Part shown: positions 58,039-64,000 of the stretch, piece by piece
How the letters are laid out: every line of letters starts with the position of its first letter
How positions within the stretch are numbered: the first letter of the stretch is position 1
Origin: an uncultured Prevotellaceae bacterium
GTDB lineage: Bacteria > Bacteroidota > Bacteroidia > Bacteroidales > Muribaculaceae
NCBI GenBank assembly: GCA_900318205.1
Contig: ONJS01000015.1
Coordinates: forward strand, 1 to 64,000
Direction: 5' to 3'
DNA length: 64,000 bases
The notes under the pieces: generated by a model
The model's input: the letters and a program-made list of their open reading frames with translations, nothing else
Database searches by the model: none
Told to the model about the DNA's origin: nothing
Program-made: the position numbers and the translations under genes

Positions 58039-58236
58039 GTTTTCAGTTTTCAGTTTTCAGTTTTCAGTTTTCAGTTTTCAGTTGTCAGTTGTCAGTTGTC
58101 AGTTTTCAGTTGTCAGTTTTCAGTTGTCAGTTGTCAGTTGCTAGAAAGCGGATGCCTCATTAAACATTAAACTCTAAACTCTAAACTGCGAGCACCGCGA
58201 GCATATAAACTCTAAACTGCGAGCACCGCGAGCATC
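58039..58236 (-). repeat. Composite heptamer element, copy H (reverse orientation)
   Basis: On the plus strand fourteen 7-bp units of GTTTTCA and GTTGTCA (58039-58136) begin right after the AraC stop. Next come the middle block with GCGGATGCC, ATTAAAC/TCTAAAC units, and the head GCGAGCACCGCGAGCA twice (58188-58203 and 58219-58234). Read on the minus strand the order is head, TTTAGAG units, GAGGCATCCGC, ACAACTG-type units, as in copies A-C. The head begins directly after the GH3 stop, so the element fills the whole gap. The 46-nt core 58148-58193 is identical to that of copy B. Confidence 0.88.
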
Positions 58237-60565
58237 AAATTTCTCCCTCCAGGCGGATGTCTTCGCTTGATGCACCTACCCATACATCATAAGTGCCCGG
58301 TTCAACGGTCCATTGCATTTTGGCGTCGACGATGGCAAGATCATCGCGGTTGAGATGCAAGGTCACAGTACGCACCTCACCGGCATTGAGCGAAATACGT
58401 TCGAAAGCCTTGAGTGTCCGTTCAGGCTGGACGACAGACGCCAATCGCTGGTGCAGGTAGAGCTGCACCACCTCCTCGCCTTGCCTTGAGCCAGTGTTGG
58501 TCACTTCAAAGGTCACGTCGTAGCCACCGTCACTGCTCTTGGTAATCGTCAGCCCCGAGTACTGGAATGTCGTGTAACTCAGTCCGTAGCCAAAGGGGTA
58601 TAGTGGCTTTGCACCCATCTCCACGTAGTCGTGGGCAGTGGGTAGCGGACGGTTGTAATAGACGGGCAGTTGTCCCACATGGCGCGGTACGCTGACGGGC
58701 AGTCTGCCGGCAGGATTGTAGTCGCCAAAGATGACATCGGCTATGGCGTTGCCGCCTTGTTCGCCGGGATAGTATGCGGTGAGTAGGGCGTTGGCATTCT
58801 CGGCTGCCCAATTCTTATTCAATGGACGTCCCTCAATATAGACCACGACGAGCGGTTTGCCCGTGGCTTTTAATGCCTTGAGCAATTCGGTCTGCCTTCC
58901 CAGCAGGTCCAGCGTGGCACGGTCAAAGCCCTCGCCACACTCCATGTCGCTGACAAACTGCTGTACGGCAGTGGCGGCACCGGTCTCCTCATAGGTTGTC
59001 TTGAAATCCCTTGCTGATGAGCCGCCGACCACAGCGATGATTACATCGGCTTGTCGGGCAACAGCCACAGCCCCAGGGATGTCGGTATCCATCGTGTCGC
59101 GGATGGCGCACCCCTTGGCATAGAGACAGCGCTGCTCGCCTACCACGGCCTTGATGCCACGATAGGCGGTCATGATCTTAATGTCGGGTTGCGGGGCAGT
59201 ATAGTCACCCAACATATTGTAGATGTTGTCGGCATTGGGACCGATGACGGCGACGGTCTTGTCCTTGCTCAATGGCAGAATGCCGTCGTTCTTGAGCAGG
59301 GTGATGGATTCCAGGGCAGCCCGCCATGCCGTGGCAATGGCATAGTTGTTATTGACTTCTCTTGCTGCAGTCTTGCTGTCAACATAGGGATGCTCAAACA
59401 ATCCTAATTCAAATTTCAGGCGCAGTACACGTCTCACGGCTTGGTTGACAGCTTCTTCGCTAACTTTACCCGCCTTCACTGCCTTCACGAGCTTGGAAAA
59501 GCAGTTACCGCCCAGGTCAACATCCACTCCTGCCAGCAGGGCTTGGACAGCGGCGTCTTCAGATGATGAAGCCGTGTGATGCGTGCCACGGATACCGTCG
59601 ATGCTGAACAGGTCACTCACGACAAAGCCTCGGTTAAATCCCCAATCGCCCCTCAACACATCGGTCAGCAATTGGCGGTTGGCAGTGCAGGGCACACCGT
59701 CGAGCGAATTATAAGAGGTCATTACCGATAAGGCTCCTGCATCGATGACTCGCTTGAAGGGTGGAAGAAACTGTTGTTTCAGTTCCCTGGGTCCAACGAT
59801 GGAACGTGCTCCGTTCTGGCCGCCTTCGGTCGTTCCATAGGCGATGAAATGCTTCAGTGTGGCGATGGTTGAGTAGGGCTGGCTCAGGTTGCCGCCCCCC
59901 AGTCCCTTAACCATGGCAGCACCCATCTCGCCGCTCAAGTAAGGATCCTCGCCCAACGTTTCCTCCACACGGGACCAACGGGGCTCGCGGCTCAGGTCCA
60001 ATACGGGTCCATAACTGATGTGCCCGCCCTGTAGCCTGATTTCTTTGCCGATGACGGAGCCCGCCAGTTGCATGAGGTCGGTTGACCATGTGGCTGCCAT
60101 ACCCAAGCCAGTCGGGAATACGGTTGCCCCGATTGCCATGTGTCCATGAGGCGCTTCCTCGGCAATGAAGAGCGGTATGCCCAATCGCGTTTGCTCGATG
60201 GCATAGCGTTGCATGGCATTGGCGGCCTGTGCTGCCAATGCGGGATTGAGTCCGTTGGCAAGCGTTTTGCGGGTCCAGGGGTCAGCACGGAACACCGCCC
60301 AGTACATTCCCGCATATAGGTCGTTTTGTTCTTCGATGAACTTCTCGCTGACGTTTACCCGTTTACCGTTGATCTGATAGGAATCCCATCCCATAAGGCA
60401 GACCAATTGTCCAGCCTTTTCCTCCAGGGTCATGCGCGAGAGCAGGTCTTCTACGCGTTGTTCAATAGGAAGGGTGGCATCCTTGTAAGGGTATTTGTTT
60501 GCTGCATGGATGGTCATGGTCATCCAGGCGATGGCTGTCAGCAGCAATAAGGAACGTTTCATCAT
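58235..60565 (-). CDS. GH3 beta-glucosidase-type glycosidase (BglX-like)
   Basis: A 776-residue secreted enzyme (signal peptide MMKRSLLLLTAIAWMTMTIHA). GH3 enzymes release terminal beta-linked sugars, most often glucose or xylose, with a covalent intermediate. The (beta/alpha)8 domain shows RMTLEEKAGQLVCLMGWD, SYGPVLDLSREPRWSRVEET, IATLKHFIAYG and the nucleophile Asp in RGFVVSDLFSIDGI. The second domain (about 400-620) has TVAVIGPNADNIYNMLGDYT and VVYIEGRPLNKNWAAENANA. The C-terminal Fn3-like domain (about 690-776) ends YDVWVGASSEDIRLEGEI. Its ATG overlaps the GH2 stop by 4 nt (ATGA), so the two are translationally coupled. Which beta-linkage it prefers cannot be told. Confidence 0.94.
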   Translation of the reverse strand: MMKRSLLLLTAIAWMTMTIHAANKYPYKDATLPIEQRVEDLLSRMTLEEKAGQLVCLMGWDSYQINGKRVNVSEKFIEEQNDLYAGMYWAVFRADPWTRKTLANGLNPALAAQAANAMQRYAIEQTRLGIPLFIAEEAPHGHMAIGATVFPTGLGMAATWSTDLMQLAGSVIGKEIRLQGGHISYGPVLDLSREPRWSRVEETLGEDPYLSGEMGAAMVKGLGGGNLSQPYSTIATLKHFIAYGTTEGGQNGARSIVGPRELKQQFLPPFKRVIDAGALSVMTSYNSLDGVPCTANRQLLTDVLRGDWGFNRGFVVSDLFSIDGIRGTHHTASSSEDAAVQALLAGVDVDLGGNCFSKLVKAVKAGKVSEEAVNQAVRRVLRLKFELGLFEHPYVDSKTAAREVNNNYAIATAWRAALESITLLKNDGILPLSKDKTVAVIGPNADNIYNMLGDYTAPQPDIKIMTAYRGIKAVVGEQRCLYAKGCAIRDTMDTDIPGAVAVARQADVIIAVVGGSSARDFKTTYEETGAATAVQQFVSDMECGEGFDRATLDLLGRQTELLKALKATGKPLVVVYIEGRPLNKNWAAENANALLTAYYPGEQGGNAIADVIFGDYNPAGRLPVSVPRHVGQLPVYYNRPLPTAHDYVEMGAKPLYPFGYGLSYTTFQYSGLTITKSSDGGYDVTFEVTNTGSRQGEEVVQLYLHQRLASVVQPERTLKAFERISLNAGEVRTVTLHLNRDDLAIVDAKMQWTVEPGTYDVWVGASSEDIRLEGEI

Positions 60566-63500
60566 AATTTAATGGTAGTTTTTGACACATTGGTGCCGGT
60601 GATTTCAATGATAGGTGCTGTGCCACGGGCATCTTCGGCTTTCCACTCAATGTCGATGGTGCGGCTCTCGCTAGGCATCAGATGCAGGTAATTGTCACTG
60701 TAGATGACGGGCAGAATTTGTTCGCCGTCGCTACCCTTGAGATTCAGGCGCAGCATTACCGCGGGCGTGTTGCCGTAGTTGAGTAGCGTGACATTGGCGT
60801 GGGTGCCTTTAATATTTACGGTTGACGAAACTGCTGCCTCGGGCATGGAGCGCAGCTGCTTGCGATGATCTACGCCAAGACTCTGGACATAGTCATTCTG
60901 AGAGATCATCTTGCCGTTCTTGTCAGCAAGCGTCAGTCTCAGGAAATAGACTCCCACGAAGTGCTGCGGCACCTCAACCGACATGGCGTCAAAATGGTTG
61001 TCTTCCTGCAGATCATAGGGCATGGACTTGCTCCAGATGAGTTCCCCGTCGATGCCATAGGCTGTCACTGTGACCGTACCAGTCTGATGACCAGCCGAGT
61101 GGTTGATGACCTCCACCTGATTGGTAATCGGGTTCCACTGCACGTGCAAGGGCTCGCAGGCATGCTTCACGCCATAGTAGGCAGCCGTCGGCTCCAAGTA
61201 GTAGTCATAGGTCTGCCAAACCATCGACGGCCAGCAGGGATGGCTCATCCAGATGAGCAGTCCCATCGCATTCTTATTACCGCCCTCATACATGGCACGG
61301 TAACCCTCGTAGTTGATCCACTGAGCCCATTCACAGAACTCCTCGGCAGAGGCCGGCATGCCGAAGTCATCGGCAATCAGTTGGTTGAACGAGGCTCCCC
61401 GCTGGGCTCCCTCCATTGTGAAGTCGTGGCGTCCCCAGTAGAGATTCTGCGGCCACAAGTGGTCGGCATCGAGTGTGCGGCTCAGGCCCTCGTAGGTCAT
61501 CACATTGGGCATGCCACGCTCGGTGTGCAGCTTGCCTGTCTGTTTTTCAAAATACTCCTTGGCGCTGATTGCCCAATAGGGACCGTGGCCACTCACGCCA
61601 TCGTCAGCCGAACTGGAAATATAATCCAATCCCGGGTGCAGTGTGGCTACCGCTTGCCGCAGACCCTCGTCGAGCGTCTTGGGCGGATAGCCCTCGTTAC
61701 GGCCGCAGTAGATGCCAATGCTGGGATGATTGCGGATTTTAAGCACCAGGTCACGGGCATTGTCCATAAACATCGCCTCGTTGTCGGGGTCGGGACCGTC
61801 GGCGGGGTTAGCCAGCCAGAAGTCCTGCCAAACCATCAAGCCGTAACGGTCGCAAGCCTCATAGAACTCTTTGTCGCCCGTCATGCCCACCCAGTTGCGG
61901 ATCATGTTGTAGTTCATCTCCTTGTGGTGGCGAACGGCAGCGTCATATTCACGCTCACGATAATTCAGGTTGTTCTCGCTGAAGGCCCAGTTGCCGCCCT
62001 TGGGCACCAGGCGGCGGTGGTTGATGTAGATCCTCAACCAGGTGTCCTTCTCGGTGGTTTTCACCTCGCGGATGCCAGCCTTGTAGTTGATGGCATCGCT
62101 CTCCTGGCCATTGATGGAGAAGGAGAATCCGGCGTCATACAGGTAGGGCTCGCCGTAGCCGTTGGGCCACCACAGGCGCATCCGCTGGTTCTTGAGCTGC
62201 GGGAATTCATCGGGATTGAATGATTCCTCTATCGTCTTGCCAGCGGCAAGAGTCACCGACTTCTCAAAACTGATGTCACCGATATGCCCGTGCAGGGTGC
62301 CGCTCACAGGGTGGTCAGCCTGGTTGGTGAGTAGTACGGCAGGCGTCATCGTGGCAAGGGTATCGTTCACGCCAAGTGTGGTCGTCACAACGGGGTCGCT
62401 CACCGTTACATCGCCCGCAGTCGTGAGATACACATCGTCCCAGATGCCGATGTCACGTCCGCGAATGGTCGAAATCCAGTCCCAACCGATGGTAGCATGG
62501 AACGTGGGATTGTCGGCACCGAGGATACCGCCGTTGAAGTCGGTATTCTTTTCGGTCTTGACCTTTACGCCGCCAGGGTTGGCATTGGCAATGATTCTTA
62601 TTTTCAGTTTATTGTCGCTCTGTTTAACGTAGGGGGTGATATCAAATACCCCACGTTTGAAGGCTCCCTCGATGAGACCCAGCAGCTGTCTGTTGAGCCT
62701 CACTTCGGCCTTCCAGTTGATGCCGTCGAGGTGGAGCATGATGCGTTTGCCTTTACATTCGCTGGGCAGATCAAATGAACGCGTGTAGATGAAATCGCCA
62801 TCGAAGAAGGATTCTGATGACATCATCAGGTTATCGTCGTGATTCATGTCGGGCAGGTTCCCAGCATTGACATAACTCGACAGCACGGTAGCCGGTACCG
62901 TGGCTTTTAATCCGGGGCTGAGCGGATGTGATGCCCGTTGCAGCCTCCAGTCGCCGCCATTGAGCAGCCATCGGCCGTCTTGCCAGCCACCTGGGGCATG
63001 GTCTTGGGCCATCAATCCTCCCGTTCCCCACACCTCGATTTCGTGCAGGCTATAGGGCTGGCTGCCTTTTGACATGTTCACCCTCACATATCTTGCCGGC
63101 AGCTGCTCCTTCAGGTTAAAGGTAGATACATTTTTCTTGGACTGTTCGTTGCTGACGATGGATTGCCAGTTCTGATTGTCGTTGCTGACCTTGACATTGT
63201 ACAGGAATGCTTTCTCTGCCCAATGGAGTACAATCTTGTCGATGTTGGCGCTTGCACCCAAGTCAACAGTCACCCATTCGTCATGTCCACTCAGACTTCG
63301 CCAGGCGCTGGTGAAGTGCTCTGACGGCAACACTCCTCGGGCACGCGCGTTGTTCTTGCTCATCTTCAGTTCGGTGATTGTCCAGTGGACTGCAGCGGGC
63401 GTGAGCAGTTCAAGACGCATGTGAGTGATGGAACCCTTCTTCAAGTGGAAGGTATGGTCGATATTGCGCGTCGGCAACAGGTCGTCGCCGCTATTCTTGT

Positions 63501-64000
63501 TAGGATCGCTATGGACTCTTCGGCGGGAGGCGGTACCCGGCAAGGTGTCGCCCTGCCATTCGTCTGAAACCTCCCAATAACGTCCGTCCTTGGAGGTGAG
63601 CAGCCTGAGGCAGAATCCTTGAGGCTCGTTGTCGCTGTAGGCCATGCTGCACACCATCTCCACCTCATCGATATCGACGTTCATGCCCTCCCAGTCATAT
63701 TGCAGCCAGGTGTTCCCGCCCATCAGGATGTTGCAGGTCCACTCGTTGCCGTCGATGCAGGCTTCGCGCTTGTGAGGCGGCAGCGGTCCCTCGGGGGTGG
63801 ACACATTGAGCCAGGCGGGCTCCCGTTCATCGATGATGCCGTCGGTCAGCAGTTGTGACGTGAGGTTGTAGTCCCATGACGAGGACTGATAGACTGTGCG
63901 ATGCAGGGCAAGGTTGCGATAGGCGTTGTCTTGCACAAGGGTCGGCCCGTAGTATTCACTGGGATTGCCCGGATACTGCCCGATGGGGCGGTTCATCACT
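60562..64000 (-). CDS. GH2 family glycosidase with N-terminal F5/8C (discoidin) domain (5' end beyond the window)
   Basis: The frame is open to the window edge, and the visible part (about 1146 codons) lacks a signal peptide, so the true start lies beyond 64000. A discoidin-like domain (NLALHRTVYQSSSWDYNLTS to about residue 195) and a second such stretch (about 220-320, VTVDLGASANIDKIVLHWAE) precede the GH2 core. The sugar-binding domain (RSFDLPSECKGKRIMLHLDG) and Ig-like domain lead to the TIM barrel: KGGNWAFSENNLNYRERE, the acid/base Glu in YCGRNEGYPP, and a likely nucleophile Glu in NVMTYEGLSRT. The mix is like exo-beta-glucosaminidase/mannosidase-type GH2 enzymes. The substrate is not certain. 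It is coupled to GH3 by an ATGA overlap. Confidence 0.88.
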   Translation of the reverse strand, partial: VMNRPIGQYPGNPSEYYGPTLVQDNAYRNLALHRTVYQSSSWDYNLTSQLLTDGIIDEREPAWLNVSTPEGPLPPHKREACIDGNEWTCNILMGGNTWLQYDWEGMNVDIDEVEMVCSMAYSDNEPQGFCLRLLTSKDGRYWEVSDEWQGDTLPGTASRRRVHSDPNKNSGDDLLPTRNIDHTFHLKKGSITHMRLELLTPAAVHWTITELKMSKNNARARGVLPSEHFTSAWRSLSGHDEWVTVDLGASANIDKIVLHWAEKAFLYNVKVSNDNQNWQSIVSNEQSKKNVSTFNLKEQLPARYVRVNMSKGSQPYSLHEIEVWGTGGLMAQDHAPGGWQDGRWLLNGGDWRLQRASHPLSPGLKATVPATVLSSYVNAGNLPDMNHDDNLMMSSESFFDGDFIYTRSFDLPSECKGKRIMLHLDGINWKAEVRLNRQLLGLIEGAFKRGVFDITPYVKQSDNKLKIRIIANANPGGVKVKTEKNTDFNGGILGADNPTFHATIGWDWISTIRGRDIGIWDDVYLTTAGDVTVSDPVVTTTLGVNDTLATMTPAVLLTNQADHPVSGTLHGHIGDISFEKSVTLAAGKTIEESFNPDEFPQLKNQRMRLWWPNGYGEPYLYDAGFSFSINGQESDAINYKAGIREVKTTEKDTWLRIYINHRRLVPKGGNWAFSENNLNYREREYDAAVRHHKEMNYNMIRNWVGMTGDKEFYEACDRYGLMVWQDFWLANPADGPDPDNEAMFMDNARDLVLKIRNHPSIGIYCGRNEGYPPKTLDEGLRQAVATLHPGLDYISSSADDGVSGHGPYWAISAKEYFEKQTGKLHTERGMPNVMTYEGLSRTLDADHLWPQNLYWGRHDFTMEGAQRGASFNQLIADDFGMPASAEEFCEWAQWINYEGYRAMYEGGNKNAMGLLIWMSHPCWPSMVWQTYDYYLEPTAAYYGVKHACEPLHVQWNPITNQVEVINHSAGHQTGTVTVTAYGIDGELIWSKSMPYDLQEDNHFDAMSVEVPQHFVGVYFLRLTLADKNGKMISQNDYVQSLGVDHRKQLRSMPEAAVSSTVNIKGTHANVTLLNYGNTPAVMLRLNLKGSDGEQILPVIYSDNYLHLMPSESRTIDIEWKAEDARGTAPIIEITGTNVSKTTIKL

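Noticed and set aside
1-64000. tRNA, rRNA, riboswitch, prophage, transposase or integrase
   Set aside because: None could be recognised on either strand; absence by eye is not proof for small RNAs.

Overview
The window reads as chromosomal DNA of a Bacteroidales member (phylum Bacteroidota), most like Prevotellaceae, Muribaculaceae or Porphyromonadaceae-type gut or oral bacteria. Reasons: promoters of the Bacteroidota form (TTTG, about 19-20 nt, TAnnTTTG) upstream of many genes; no clear Shine-Dalgarno sites; C10 (streptopain-like) proteases, dockerin-like tails, gingipain-type adhesin modules and a C-terminal sequence resembling a type IX secretion signal; GH92/GH3/GH2 enzymes; eukaryal-type glycogen synthase; and a TamB gene followed by a lipoprotein-type Omp85 gene. 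I see no tRNA, rRNA, transposase, phage gene, reverse transcriptase or CRISPR array. Only two genes are cut by the window edges: the first (1-708) and the last (60562-64000), both on the minus strand.

Layout. 1-708: secreted protein with a gingipain-type domain (partial). 994-5189 (minus): ftsK, a lolA-like gene and a DUF445 gene. 5337-7086: a divergent pair, a LytTR membrane regulator and a LiaF-like membrane protein. 7135-11616 (plus): TonB-dependent-receptor-like barrel, GNAT acetyltransferase, CAT-like acyltransferase, zinc-ribbon/flavin-barrel fusion. 11699-16667 (minus): small membrane protein, dxs, trkA, trkH. 16832-20065 (minus): C10 protease with dockerin tail, cytoplasmic GH13 amylase. 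20236-23303 (plus): threonine-aldolase-like enzyme and a C10-dockerin-SUMF1 fusion. 23580-27896 (plus): housekeeping run tsaB, DUF4290, rimM, an OmpA-like gene, proS. 28106-32353 (plus): glycogen synthase and alpha-glucan phosphorylase. 32690-39926 (plus): tamB and tamL. 40123-41315: DUF1893 gene and MTA/SAH nucleosidase. 41465-49001: two GH92 mannosidases flanking a dockerin-SUMF1 protein. 49244-55723 (plus): S9 peptidase and a 1352-residue gingipain-like adhesin. 55835-58038: DUF2284, DUF486 and AraC genes. 58235-64000 (minus): GH2 and GH3 glycosidases, translationally coupled.

The strongest unexplained signal is non-coding. At least six intergenic gaps (20121, 24274, 25044, 39926, 56387 and 58039) hold versions of one composite element: a head of paired GCTCGC motifs, a run of 7-bp TTTAGAG/ATTAGTG units, a conserved GGCATCCGC block (shortened in one copy), and in most copies a second run of 7-bp units (ACAACTG or TAACGTC type). 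Two copies in opposite orientation share an identical 46-bp core. The head usually starts at or within 4 nt of a stop codon, and the other end abuts the next gene, so that some elements fill the intergenic space exactly. Related 7-, 8- and 9-bp arrays with large inverted repeats lie at 41323, 32463 and 9505. I know of no description of this element, but I could not search.

Surface biology is the other theme. C10 proteases, dockerin-like and SUMF1 modules, gingipain-type domains and signal-peptide glycosidases for mannose- and glucose-type glycans suggest a secreted system for attacking host or yeast glycoproteins. The GH92 enzyme at 41465-43726 has Gln where its paralogue has the putative catalytic-acid Glu, which points to an unusual substrate such as a mannose phosphodiester.
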